Of a stretch of 64,000 nt of DNA, positions 8,762 to 17,207 are shown one piece after another. A program made the position numbers and the translations under genes. This DNA is from Corynebacterium anserum. GTDB taxonomy: Bacteria > Actinomycetota > Actinomycetes > Mycobacteriales > Mycobacteriaceae. The first letter of the stretch is position 1. Each line of letters starts with the position of its first letter. Location of the stretch: positions 1,054,001 to 1,118,000 of the forward strand of contig NZ_CP046883.1 in assembly GCF_014262665.1 (NCBI RefSeq), read 5' to 3'. A model generated the notes under the pieces. That model searched no databases, was not told the origin of the DNA, and worked only from the letters and a program-made list of their open reading frames with translations.

Positions 8762-8780
8762 TGTACGGCTCAGCCGTACA
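8762..8780. repeat. Perfect 19-bp palindrome between acn and acnR
   Basis: TGTACGGCT (8762-8770) and AGCCGTACA (8772-8780) are perfect inverted repeats around one central C. As RNA the one-base centre would force a small loop; as DNA it looks like a dimer binding site. It lies between acn and the acnR terminator. Confidence 0.6.
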
Positions 8781-8796
8781 AGGTAGTTAAAGCGAT

Positions 8797-8840
8797 AAGC
8801 GGTGGGTCCGAGACAGTAGCGTTCGGCCCGCCGCTTTTGT
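8797..8840 (+). terminator. Rho-independent terminator of acn
   Basis: AAGCGGTGGGTCCGA (8797-8811) pairs with TCGGCCCGCCGCTT (from 8823) with one bulge and one wobble, and is followed by TTTTGTT. It ends about 50 bp before the acnR start, so acnR may mostly depend on read-through or its own promoter. Confidence 0.75.
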
Positions 8841-8891
8841 TCTCTAGTGCATCGCATTCTTGAATCATCCACACAGGAAGTGGGTTTTGGT

Positions 8892-9464
8892 ATGCCCAAA
8901 ATCGCTGATCTGAATATGGACGAGAAGAAGGAAGAGATTCTCGTCGGAGCTCGACGTTGCTTTGCTGCGTATGGCTACGAAGGAGCTACCGTGCGTAGGT
9001 TGGAGGAAGCCACTGGTAAGTCTCGTGGAGCAATTTTTCACCACTTCCGCGATAAGGAAACTCTGTTTCTCGCATTAGCCCAAGAGGATGCTGCCCGTCA
9101 GGCTGATCTGGTTGCCCGGGAAGGGCTGGTTGAGGTTATGCGTGACATGCTCACCCACCCTGAACGTCATGAGTGGCTTGCTACACGTCTGGAAATCACC
9201 AAGCTTTTGCGCACTGACCCTGTGTTTCGTGCGCGATGGATGGAACATCAAGAGGTGTTGGACACAGCTGTTCGGCAACGTTTGGAACGTTTGGCGGAGG
9301 ATGGTCGTATGCGTGATGATGTGGATCCGTCAGTTATTCACCTATTCTTGGAGACTCTCATGGACGGTTTCATCACCCGTTTAGCATCCGGTGGCTCTAC
9401 CGAGGGATTGGATCGAGTACTTGATCTTGCGGAAAGCACGGTGCGTTCCGCACCAGTAGCATAA
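8892..9464 (+). CDS. acnR: TetR-family aconitase repressor AcnR
   Basis: The protein has 190 residues. I choose the ATG at 8892 with AGGAAG about 11 nt upstream; a GTG at 8847 would lie inside the tail of the terminator region. The N-terminal TetR helix-turn-helix is clear: EEILVGARRCFAAYGYEGAT, then RRLEEATGKSRGAIFHHF. The rest matches my memory of C. glutamicum AcnR closely (VFRARWMEHQEVLD, LDGFITRLASG-like C-terminal helices). In C. glutamicum AcnR represses acn and responds to citrate/aconitate-type ligands. Position directly after acn, and the operator-like site upstream of acn, support the same role. Confidence 0.92.
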   Translation: MPKIADLNMDEKKEEILVGARRCFAAYGYEGATVRRLEEATGKSRGAIFHHFRDKETLFLALAQEDAARQADLVAREGLVEVMRDMLTHPERHEWLATRLEITKLLRTDPVFRARWMEHQEVLDTAVRQRLERLAEDGRMRDDVDPSVIHLFLETLMDGFITRLASGGSTEGLDRVLDLAESTVRSAPVA

Positions 9465-9547
9465 AGCTTCGCCGCACGTTATTAAGTGCAAGGGCACACG
9501 CTGTTAGGCATCGCCTCGTGTGTTGCTAAACACCACGATGCTGCGCA

Positions 9548-10294
9548 TCATAATTTGTGCCCGCCTCGATACGTTTGGTGTGGTGCGGTTCTTGGCCGCA
9601 TGCCATCGACGTAGAGGCGGGTCTCTCTTTTCTGTACCCAGCGTGCTATTGGTGCACCAGCCTTGGCGAGCCACCACGCATGTTGCGAAAATGCGAGGCA
9701 CCGACCAGTGACAGAGCCATCCTCTTGGCGTTCGATGATGAATGCTTCTTCCCCCCTTTCGATATGTCCCGATAGCGTACCGTAGACCAACACCGTGCGC
9801 GTGGTCGATTTTTCGAGATGGAGAATCCGGCATGGGTTAGACGTTAGACCAAATCGCAGGACAATGACATCCCCGACCCGTGGCTGCATGGTGTACGTGG
9901 CTGTTGTGCCCAGGGTCTCTCTTCCCGCAGTGTCCAGGCTCTCCTTCTCCGCGGCAATTATGGTGTCTTCTCCTGTGCAGCCTATGGTGTCACCAACAGT
10001 GGACTTTCGTGTGTTGTGCAAGTGGCTGGAATCTCCGTCGGGGTTGCCTCGGGCTCTTGTCCTGGTATTTACACCGACGTGTGCGTGCCTGTGTACTTGC
10101 CATGTGAGGAGCCGGTAGCTGGCAGCCCGGAGTGCAGCATCCCCTTTTCCAATCACTTCGGAGTAATCGGTGATTTTCCATCGTGGATCACTGGTGGCGT
10201 CGGATAAAGGGTATCCAGCGAGCATCCTCATAGTCCACAGTCTCAAGGTAGAGGGGTAACTCAGCTCAGTTGGACTCATGCTCAGAATTCTCAT
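9548..10294 (-). CDS. DUF1990 (UPF0548) family protein with an insertion
   Basis: The 248-aa protein shows DUF1990 features: the N-terminal YSEVIGKGDAALRAASYRLLTW, GDVIVLRFG, LVYGTLSGHIERGEEAF and the C-terminal FSQHAWWLAKAGAPIARWVQ block. Between the two conserved parts there is a hydrophilic stretch of about 50 residues (around 78-130, Thr/Ser/Gly-rich), longer than I expect for the family. Function of the family is unknown. I choose the ATG at 10294 because TAATGT on the minus strand (10306-10301) ends 6 nt before it; ATG 10279 is an alternative. It is divergent from the ACT-domain gene, with overlapping -10 boxes. Confidence 0.8.
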   Translation of the reverse strand: MRILSMSPTELSYPSTLRLWTMRMLAGYPLSDATSDPRWKITDYSEVIGKGDAALRAASYRLLTWQVHRHAHVGVNTRTRARGNPDGDSSHLHNTRKSTVGDTIGCTGEDTIIAAEKESLDTAGRETLGTTATYTMQPRVGDVIVLRFGLTSNPCRILHLEKSTTRTVLVYGTLSGHIERGEEAFIIERQEDGSVTGRCLAFSQHAWWLAKAGAPIARWVQKRETRLYVDGMRPRTAPHQTYRGGHKL

Positions 10295-10300
10295 GGCTCC

Positions 10301-10310
10301 ACATTAGAAT
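10301..10310. promoter_or_regulatory. Overlapping divergent -10 boxes of two leaderless genes
   Basis: On the plus strand TAGAAT (10305-10310) ends 7 nt before the ATG at 10318. On the minus strand TAATGT (10306-10301) ends 6 nt before the ATG at 10294. The two hexamers share 10305-10306, so polymerase could hardly occupy both promoters at once. Confidence 0.5.
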
Positions 10311-10317
10311 GAATCCC

Positions 10318-10587
10318 ATGTATGCGATTATGACTGTCACTGGCGCGGACAGAACCGGCATCATTGCCGCCGTAACCTCCGCTCTCGCTGAGCTCGAGGT
10401 CAATATTGTGGATGTGTCCCAGACTCTCATGTCAGGCTATTTCACAATGATTCTGCGCGTGCAGTTTGACGAAGCAGCTACTTCACTCAAAGCTATTCAA
10501 GATCGGTTGAACCCGGTCGCAGAAGAGACTAAGCAGGCTATTCGTATCCAATCAGAAGCTCTCTTTACCGCCATGAATGAGATTTAG
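10318..10587 (+). CDS. ACT-domain protein (UPF0237 type)
   Basis: The 89-residue protein is a single ACT domain: MYAIMTVTGADRTGIIA at the start, then NIVDVSQTLMSGYFTMIL. ACT domains bind small ligands, often amino acids. I choose the ATG at 10318 because a TAGAAT box lies 7 nt upstream and the domain begins there; ATG 10309 lies inside that box. The next gene, 39 bp downstream, is a DUF711 protein. This ACT/DUF711 pairing is recurrent in bacteria and the two are usually co-transcribed, which suggests ACT-dependent regulation of, or complex formation with, its partner. That is inference. Confidence 0.85.
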   Translation: MYAIMTVTGADRTGIIAAVTSALAELEVNIVDVSQTLMSGYFTMILRVQFDEAATSLKAIQDRLNPVAEETKQAIRIQSEALFTAMNEI

Positions 10588-10626
10588 CCATCCAAGCGCA
10601 GCAAAAGCTGAAGGACATCACAAACA

Positions 10627-11982
10627 GTGTTTAATCCCAACCGTATTCTCGATACGATCGAGATGATCGATAAATATCGGCTGGACATCCGCACGGTCAC
10701 CATGGGTATTTCTCTCTTGGGGTGTACGCGTAGCAGTATGTCCGAGACGTGTCAGGCTATATATGACCGAGTAACCACACAAGCCTCACGGCTTGTGAAT
10801 GTATGCGAAGGTATCGAAGCTGATCTGGGCATCCCCATCGTTAATAAACGTATTGCAGTAACCCCTATTTCCTTGGTAATCGCCGGTGTGGATGGAAGCC
10901 CAGTTGATGCTGCACAAGCACTCGATAAAGCTGCGAAAGAAGTGGGGGTGAACTTTGTAGGTGGATATTCAGCCCTGGTGGAAAAAGGGGCCACGACTAG
11001 TGAAAAGGCATTAATCCGTTCGATTCCCGAAGCGCTTGCCGAGACGGACGTAGTGTGCTCTTCCGTGAACATTGCCTCTTCACGAGCAGGTATCAATATG
11101 AATGCCGCAGCACAAATGGGACGGGTGATTAAACAGGCAGCACAACTGACTGCAGATCAGGATGCAATAGCCTGCGCAAAGCTCGTTGTGTTCGCTAATT
11201 CCGTTGGGGATAACCCGTTCATGGCAGGCGCGTTTCACGGCATCGAGGAACCCGACTGTGTGGTCTCCGTCGGAGTCTCTGGTCCAGGTGTGGTGGATCG
11301 AGCCCTCGGGAGTTTATCGGGAGCCACTCTTGATCAAGTAGCCGAAGAAATTAAAAAAGCCGCGTTTAAGATCACACGTGCAGGTCAGCTGGTGGGCTCT
11401 ATGGCCTCAGAACGCCTGGGGGTCCCGTTTGGGATTATCGATTTGTCGTTGGCACCTACAGCCGAATTGGGTGACTCCGTGGCACATATACTCGAGCACA
11501 TGGGGCTGGAGCAGGTGGGAACACATGGGACGACGGCGGCGCTGGCCCTATTGAATGACGCAGTAAAAAAGGGAGGGATGATGGCATGTTCCCGTGTAGG
11601 TGGGCTCAGCGGTTCGTTTATTCCTGTGTCTGAAGACAAGGGAATGATTGATGCTGTGCGTGCCGGCGTAATCACGATGGACAAACTGGAAGCCATGACC
11701 TCGATTTGTTCCGTCGGCTTCGACATGATTGCCATTCCGGGCGATACCTCAGCGGAAACCATTGCGGGAATGATTGCTGATGAGGCGGCGATCGGGGTGA
11801 TGAACCATAAGACGACCGCTGTGCGGGTAATCCCTGTCCCGGGAACAAAACCCGGTGATGAAGTGAATTTTGGCGGCTTGTTAGGCTATGCGCCGGTGAT
11901 CCCAATAAACGAAGTGGGCAATCGCGAATTCGTCCATCGCGGAGGCTTCATCCCAGCTCCTATTCATGGGTTCCGAAATTAG
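10627..11982 (+). CDS. DUF711 (UPF0210) / PFL-like family protein
   Basis: This 451-residue protein belongs to the UPF0210/DUF711 family, often annotated as a PFL family protein because of distant similarity to pyruvate formate-lyase folds. Recognisable parts are the N-terminal [28 protein letters not shown], and the C-terminal segment ending [17 protein letters not shown]. No radical-SAM activase is visible nearby, and a glycyl-radical role is not supported by what I can see. Start is the GTG at 10627 with GAAGGA about 11 nt upstream. It probably forms an operon with the ACT protein. Biochemical function is unknown. Confidence 0.88.
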   Translation: MFNPNRILDTIEMIDKYRLDIRTVTMGISLLGCTRSSMSETCQAIYDRVTTQASRLVNVCEGIEADLGIPIVNKRIAVTPISLVIAGVDGSPVDAAQALDKAAKEVGVNFVGGYSALVEKGATTSEKALIRSIPEALAETDVVCSSVNIASSRAGINMNAAAQMGRVIKQAAQLTADQDAIACAKLVVFANSVGDNPFMAGAFHGIEEPDCVVSVGVSGPGVVDRALGSLSGATLDQVAEEIKKAAFKITRAGQLVGSMASERLGVPFGIIDLSLAPTAELGDSVAHILEHMGLEQVGTHGTTAALALLNDAVKKGGMMACSRVGGLSGSFIPVSEDKGMIDAVRAGVITMDKLEAMTSICSVGFDMIAIPGDTSAETIAGMIADEAAIGVMNHKTTAVRVIPVPGTKPGDEVNFGGLLGYAPVIPINEVGNREFVHRGGFIPAPIHGFRN

Positions 11983-12085
11983 AACCGTTGATAATTGGAA
12001 TGCAATTGAGCCACAGATTGGGCAGAGCGTGCAGCAATGCAGAAAAGTACCGTGAAAAAGACGGTGAATGTTAGGGAAAGAAGGC

Positions 12086-12856
12086 ATGACTGACTCCCCG
12101 AGCTTATTTCGCTATGCGCGGACATCCCCGGTCATTGAGGATAATTACGGCGCGTTGCGGCGTGGAAAGGAAAATGGTGTATTCCGGCAACCCTGTCCGC
12201 TGCCAGCAGAGAATCCTGCGGTGTTGGCCGCGCTTGAATCTCACGGCAGAGTGCCAGTTGACGGCCTAAAAAATGGAATGGCAGGCTCTCAGGCGTTACT
12301 CAGTGCGGTGTCGGTTAGTTTGATCATTCTTGGGACATTCTTATGCGTGTTTACAACCCGTTTTGGTGGTTGCGTAGCCGGCGGTGTTATAGCGTCGATT
12401 GGAATTGTCATTCTCATCGTTGATGTGTGGTCCATCCGTAGGCGACAAAGGGATGTCGCTACTCTGTCGGAGGCTTGGCACAATGGTTGGCTGCGTTTTG
12501 CTCCGGCACAAGTTGGCGGTGTGTGGGTGTCTTCCTCCACACGACATGGTAATCAGCGCGAATTGCGTGATGCTGATTTTCGTTACCGGTACCGTGCGCT
12601 GGTTGAGGTACATCCTATGGATGGGAGCGAACCTTTTTATGTGCGAACCGATGAGTTCGATGTGGATGCCGACCGCGAGGGTCTTCCCTACGGCTTGAAA
12701 ATGGCCGACGGACCCCTCGACATGTTTGAACCGGAGTTCTCCAATGGATGGACCGTTGCGCGATGGGTTGCTGGCATACCGGAGTCAGCCACAATTACGA
12801 CCGACCTTAACGTAGAACAGATTAAGGCTGTACTCAGAGCCGCGGGCATCCGGTAA
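12086..12856 (+). CDS. Two-helix membrane protein of unknown function
   Basis: The protein has 256 residues from the ATG at 12086, preceded by the strong ribosome binding site AAAGAAGG. Two transmembrane helices lie at about 73-112 (ALLSAVSVSLIILGTFLCVF and VAGGVIASIGIVILIVDVW). A basic loop RRRQR follows, then a soluble C-terminal domain of about 140 residues with Trp/Tyr-rich beta-type sequence (FRYRYRALVEVHPMDG, FYVRTDEFDVDADREG). The ending TITTDLNVEQIKAVLRAAGI resembles short ends of corynebacterial membrane proteins of no known function. It may share a transcript with DUF711 (gap about 100 bp). Confidence 0.65.
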   Translation: MTDSPSLFRYARTSPVIEDNYGALRRGKENGVFRQPCPLPAENPAVLAALESHGRVPVDGLKNGMAGSQALLSAVSVSLIILGTFLCVFTTRFGGCVAGGVIASIGIVILIVDVWSIRRRQRDVATLSEAWHNGWLRFAPAQVGGVWVSSSTRHGNQRELRDADFRYRYRALVEVHPMDGSEPFYVRTDEFDVDADREGLPYGLKMADGPLDMFEPEFSNGWTVARWVAGIPESATITTDLNVEQIKAVLRAAGIR

Positions 12857-12865
12857 TCGTTAAAG

Positions 12866-12919
12866 GCTGAGAATAGCTGAGAATATGTGCCGTTGCGGCA
12901 GCGTTCTCGTGTATTCTCA
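12866..12919. terminator. Repeat and hairpin between convergent genes
   Basis: GCTGAGAATA is repeated in tandem at 12866-12875 and 12876-12885. The second copy's TGAGAATA (12878-12885) can pair with TATTCTCA (12912-12919), enclosing an inner GCCG/CGGC stem. The location between two gene ends suggests a bidirectional terminator. Confidence 0.4.
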
Positions 12920-12929
12920 CCCCTTGCTG

Positions 12930-13412
12930 TTAGCGTTTCTTTAGAAAATCCAACAAAGGATCGACGCGGGGTGCAATATGTTGACGCAAGATGATGTCGG
13001 TACGCACCCTTTGCACACCAGGTATCGCCATCATCATCATGGTGATGTTTTCTAGGTGTTGGAGATCTCGTGCAGTCACTCGGCAGGTCAGGTCTTCGGC
13101 TCCTGCCGTGGAGTCTGCGTAAATGATAAAAGGTATATCTTTTAGCTTGGAGACGGCTACATCGAGTGAACGTTGTTCCATTGTGAGATGTACGTCGGCA
13201 CTGAGCGGGAAACCTAGGGCAGCGGCGTTTAGTGTGGGGGCGAAACTTTCGATCACGCCGCTGCCGACTAACTTGTCGAGACGGGACTGAACAGTGCCCC
13301 GAGCTACACCTAATCGGCGTGAATACTCGCGTACGCCGGCACGCGGCTCCGCTCGCATGAGCTGAATGAGATCAAGGTCCAGGCGGTCGAGTTTTGACTG
13401 TTCGGGCGGCAT
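12930..13412 (-). CDS. Lrp/AsnC-family transcriptional regulator
   Basis: The protein has 160 residues from the ATG at 13412, which has GGAGG 6-7 nt upstream; a frame to 13514 adds unlikely sequence. It has an N-terminal helix-turn-helix (LDLIQLMRAEPRAGVREYSRRLGVARGTVQSRLDKL) given here by its key part, REYSRRLGVARGTVQSRL, and a C-terminal RAM/effector domain (about 65-150) with the usual beta-alpha-beta pattern. Such proteins sense amino acids or aromatic acids. It is divergent from the indolepyruvate oxidoreductase gene, with starts 232 bp apart, so it is the likely local regulator of that gene. Confidence 0.88.
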   Translation of the reverse strand: MPPEQSKLDRLDLDLIQLMRAEPRAGVREYSRRLGVARGTVQSRLDKLVGSGVIESFAPTLNAAALGFPLSADVHLTMEQRSLDVAVSKLKDIPFIIYADSTAGAEDLTCRVTARDLQHLENITMMMMAIPGVQRVRTDIILRQHIAPRVDPLLDFLKKR

Positions 13413-13644
13413 AGTGCACCTCCAATTAGTACTAGTTAATGAGATGATGAAATGTGGCAATGGCTCGGTGTGCTCCCGATAATGGTGAGCAATCGGTCTA
13501 GTTTTGTTCACCAAATTACCAGCTTGCTGCGCAGATGGTATCGATTTTTAGTAGACGCTGGACTCGTGAATGGCAACAGCAATACTGTGTGATCCACAAC
13601 ACAAACAGTGTGATTATTGTTCCACAGAGCAGGTGACTCCAGCT

Positions 13645-16600
13645 ATGACATCGACGATGAACCCCAGCACCACGGGGACTTTCAAAGACAGCCATTACGA
13701 ACGCAGCCCCCGGAGCGTCGAGGATCTTTTGACCCGTCGCTATACTGCTCGGCAGGGTTCGGTGCACTTGACCGGAATTCAAGCCCTCATACGAATGATC
13801 TCGGATCGCCAGCGGGCAGATGCAGCCCGTGGACTGCGGACCGCAAGCTACGTGAGTGGTTATGAGGGGTCTCCCCTGGCAGGTTACGATCTCGAACTTA
13901 GCCGCCAGAAGAAACTCTTAGAAGATCACCGTATTTTTCATCAGCCCGGTGTTAACGAAGAGTTAGCAGCTACCGCCGTTGAAGGCACCCAACTCACAGC
14001 TGCTGCCACCCTCAAGGATGATATTGATGGTGTGGTTGGTTACTGGTATGGCAAAGCCCCCGGGTTAGATCGCGCTGCTGATGCAATGCGGCACGCGGTG
14101 ATATGCGGCACAAATGGGAAAGGCGGTGCCGTGGCCATCGTTGGGGATGATCCCACTGCGAAATCGTCTTCAGTTCCTTCCAATTCAAGTCGCCTCTTGG
14201 CAGACCTTGGCATGCCAACCCTGGTTCCTACGGATGCATCCGATGTGTTGAGCCTTGGCACTCATGCTGCGTGGATGTCTCGGGCGACTGGACTATGGGT
14301 GGCGCTACGTGTCACCACCGCTGTTGCGGATGGTTCAGCCACTGTCGTGTTGGACGACGTCACTGCTCCCGAGCCCCCCACTACCCCGCACACACCACAC
14401 GCTAAAGTTCTGGGACAGCCACTTTTGGCGCTCGATGCTTCCAGAACTGGTGAGCGCTTGAACCGTGCTATTGCCTATGCTCGCGAACACCATATCAACC
14501 GCTTGGTGCAGGCCTCCCCTGACGATGAAATTGGCATTATTGCCTCGGGTGCAACCTACTTGGAGGTTGCACAGGCGTTGCGCACGTTGGGGGCAGGGCA
14601 ATGCCCGCCGAGAATCCGACTTTTGCGGCTAGGTATGACGTACCCTCTGGATTCCGCTGAGCTTTCTGAGTTTGCCGCTGGACTAAAAAAGATTGTCGTT
14701 GCTGAAGACCTCGGCACCTATCTGGTGGAATCTGTACGCACCGTGTTGTACGGAACGAGCCATCGCCCGGATATTATCCATACAACAGCTCCAGAAAAGT
14801 TACTGCCCCGCCTACTTAAGGATGAAGGCATTGACATTATGGAGACCAAGAATCCGCCGCGGCTCATGAATTTGCCTCTGGCGGTGGCACCGCGCACGCC
14901 GCACTTTTGTTCGGGATGCCCTCACAATGCCTCCACCAGAACTTCCCCTGACACTTTGGTGGGTGCCGGCATCGGATGTCATGCCATGGTTCTTCTCATG
15001 GATGATCAACGCGTGGGTAATGTTATTGGCACTGCTCAAATGGGTGGCGAGGGCGGGCACTGGATTGGCATGAGCCCCTTTGTGAAAGAAAAGCACCTCG
15101 TTCAGAACCTCGGCGACGGTACCTTTTGGCACTCTGGATCACTGGCTATTCGTGCGCTTATCGCTTCGGATGTGAATGTCACGGTGAAACTACTCCACAA
15201 CGGAACTGTTGCGATGACGGGCGGTCAAGATGCTGTTGGAGGGCGCGGTTTACGTTCAATTGTGGACATGCTGCAGGCGGAGGGCGTGGGAAAAATTGTC
15301 GTTACTAGCGATAACGTTTCGCGTACCCGAAAAATGCTGCCCCGGGGAGTCGAGGTGAGGGAGCGTTCTGAGCTCGCCGCTGTCCAAGAGGAACTGGCAG
15401 CAATCAAGGGTGTCACAGTGTTAGTGCATGACCAGCATTGTGCTGCCGAGAAACGTCGTTTTCGTAATCGGGGCCAAGCGGAAAAACCGAAGACCGCCGT
15501 GGAGATTAATCCCCGCATCTGTGAGGGCTGTGGTGACTGCGGTGAGAAATCAGGTTGTCTCTCCGTCCAGCCCATTGACACGGATTTTGGGCGTAAAACA
15601 AAGATTGATCAGACCAGCTGCAATTCCGATTACACCTGCTTACAAGGCGATTGCCCGGCGTTCGTGACCGTGACACCCGGAGCCTCAGACATTCGCGCGA
15701 CGGCGCAGAGCTCACCGATAGGAATGGAACACCAGATTCATGCAGCGGACTTACCAGAGCCAACAATGACTCCATTGGCGGATCGGCAGGCACATAGTGT
15801 CCGCATCACTGGTGTGGGAGGTACAGGAGTGCTTACCGTTGCAGCGGTACTCGCTACCGCTGCGCAACATGAGGGTTATTTTGTGAGAGGGCAAGACATG
15901 ACAGGCCTCGCGCAAAAAGGTGGTTCCGTGATTAGTGATGTCCGTTTGAGTACTTCTTTTATGGATCACCCTGGACATATTCCTGCTGCGGGTGCTGATG
16001 TGTTGCTGAGTCTTGATGGCTTGACTAGTGCTGCAGACGAGACGCTGGAAGTGCTTAATCCGGAGCGCACTATCGCAGTGATTTCTACGACTGATCAGCC
16101 TACCGGGAAAATGGTGACTGAGGTCCGCGCCGAGCGCACAAATAGCGCACTCATCTCCCGCGCATTGAGTTCGAGAGTTCAACGCGCAATCTCCGCCGAT
16201 GCGGGAGATCTTTCCACACAACTTTTTGGCGTAGCGACCTACCAGACGATGATTGTTTTAGGCGCGGCAATTCAGGCGGGTGCTATTCCCGTCAGTGCCG
16301 CGGCGATTGAAAGGGCTTTACGGGCCAATGGACGCTCTTCTGAGCTTAATGTTCAGGCATTGAGGCGGGGTCGCCAGCTCATCGCTGCCCCGCAAGAATT
16401 GGAGCGGCTGCTTGCACAGCCCCAAGGGGTAGAGAGCATGGAAAGTACAGTGACCGTACCTCGAGCCAACAATGAAGAGCCCTTATGGAAAACTGACATG
16501 GACATGCGTGCACAAGAATTGGAAGCATGGGGAAATGCGGCGGTTGCATGCAGGTATAAAGAGGATGTTCGGCGCATCGCTGAGGCGGAACGGCGTATTG

Positions 16601-17103
16601 ATCCACGTTCCACTGAATTAGCTCTGGCTGCGGCTTTCGGGCTGCATAAGCTACAGGCGTATAAGGATGAGTACGAAGTGGCGCGCTTAGCTGCTGATCC
16701 TGCCTTCGCTCAGGACATTGAACGCCGTTATGGTGCTGGAGCAAGTACGAAAATCCAGCTCCACCCACCGATCTTGCGTGCAATGGGGCTTAAGAAGAAA
16801 ATTGGTGTGAGCACGCGGTTCATGCCTGCGCTCAAGGTGCTCGCCGCTGGAAAGCGACTACGCGGTACGTCGTTGGATATCTTCGGCTACACCAAGCAGC
16901 GACGCGTCGAGCGTGAATTAGCTGAAGAATACCGAAATGTACTCCTCCGTCGTAGTGCGGAAATGTCTAGCGCAGAAGATTTAGCCAGCCTCGTCGAGTT
17001 AGCTCGGGAAGCTGATTCTGTGCGCGGTTATGAGGAGCTGAAGATCAACTCAGCGTTGAGACTGCTGGCGTTGTTGCGCGAACCTGACCGACGGTCACAC
17101 TAG
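13645..17103 (+). CDS. Fused indolepyruvate ferredoxin oxidoreductase
   Basis: This 1152-aa protein fuses the subunits of the TPP-dependent enzyme that oxidatively decarboxylates aryl or branched 2-oxo acids to acyl-CoA with ferredoxin as acceptor. Order: pyrimidine-binding domain (about 25-410), TPP domain with CSGCPHN and the GDG...N motif near residue 490, an Fe-S region near 625-675 with CEGCGDCG, CLSV, CNSDYTC and GDCP, a gamma-type domain starting near 720 (ITGVGGTGVLTVA, GQDMTGLAQKGG), and a C-terminal DUF6537-like domain from about 950. The start is uncertain: ATG 13645 is preferred, GTG 13633 and ATG 13570 are possible. Use of such an oxygen-sensitive-type enzyme is unusual for corynebacteria as I know them. 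Lrp lies divergently upstream. Confidence 0.92.
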   Translation: MTSTMNPSTTGTFKDSHYERSPRSVEDLLTRRYTARQGSVHLTGIQALIRMISDRQRADAARGLRTASYVSGYEGSPLAGYDLELSRQKKLLEDHRIFHQPGVNEELAATAVEGTQLTAAATLKDDIDGVVGYWYGKAPGLDRAADAMRHAVICGTNGKGGAVAIVGDDPTAKSSSVPSNSSRLLADLGMPTLVPTDASDVLSLGTHAAWMSRATGLWVALRVTTAVADGSATVVLDDVTAPEPPTTPHTPHAKVLGQPLLALDASRTGERLNRAIAYAREHHINRLVQASPDDEIGIIASGATYLEVAQALRTLGAGQCPPRIRLLRLGMTYPLDSAELSEFAAGLKKIVVAEDLGTYLVESVRTVLYGTSHRPDIIHTTAPEKLLPRLLKDEGIDIMETKNPPRLMNLPLAVAPRTPHFCSGCPHNASTRTSPDTLVGAGIGCHAMVLLMDDQRVGNVIGTAQMGGEGGHWIGMSPFVKEKHLVQNLGDGTFWHSGSLAIRALIASDVNVTVKLLHNGTVAMTGGQDAVGGRGLRSIVDMLQAEGVGKIVVTSDNVSRTRKMLPRGVEVRERSELAAVQEELAAIKGVTVLVHDQHCAAEKRRFRNRGQAEKPKTAVEINPRICEGCGDCGEKSGCLSVQPIDTDFGRKTKIDQTSCNSDYTCLQGDCPAFVTVTPGASDIRATAQSSPIGMEHQIHAADLPEPTMTPLADRQAHSVRITGVGGTGVLTVAAVLATAAQHEGYFVRGQDMTGLAQKGGSVISDVRLSTSFMDHPGHIPAAGADVLLSLDGLTSAADETLEVLNPERTIAVISTTDQPTGKMVTEVRAERTNSALISRALSSRVQRAISADAGDLSTQLFGVATYQTMIVLGAAIQAGAIPVSAAAIERALRANGRSSELNVQALRRGRQLIAAPQELERLLAQPQGVESMESTVTVPRANNEEPLWKTDMDMRAQELEAWGNAAVACRYKEDVRRIAEAERRIDPRSTELALAAAFGLHKLQAYKDEYEVARLAADPAFAQDIERRYGAGASTKIQLHPPILRAMGLKKKIGVSTRFMPALKVLAAGKRLRGTSLDIFGYTKQRRVERELAEEYRNVLLRRSAEMSSAEDLASLVELAREADSVRGYEELKINSALRLLALLREPDRRSH

Positions 17104-17114
17104 AGAATGAGTCG

Positions 17115-17155
17115 AGCTGCTGGGGTTGTTTGCGACAACTGCCCGCTCGGCAGCT
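17115..17155 (+). terminator. Probable terminator after the oxidoreductase gene
   Basis: AGCTGC (17115-17120) pairs with GCAGCT (17150-17155), and inside it GTTGT and ACAAC form a second stem around TTGCG. It starts 12 nt after the stop codon and has only a weak T-tract. Confidence 0.45.
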
Positions 17156-17201
17156 TCACCAATAGATGAGTGAAATAATGGATATAGACAAAGCTGTCTG
17201 T

Positions 17202-17207
17202 TAGTGT
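17202..17207 (+). promoter_or_regulatory. -10 box of a leaderless promoter for the amidotransferase
   Basis: TAGTGT ends 6 nt before the GTG at 17214 and no Shine-Dalgarno sequence is present. No clear -35 was found. Confidence 0.5.
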
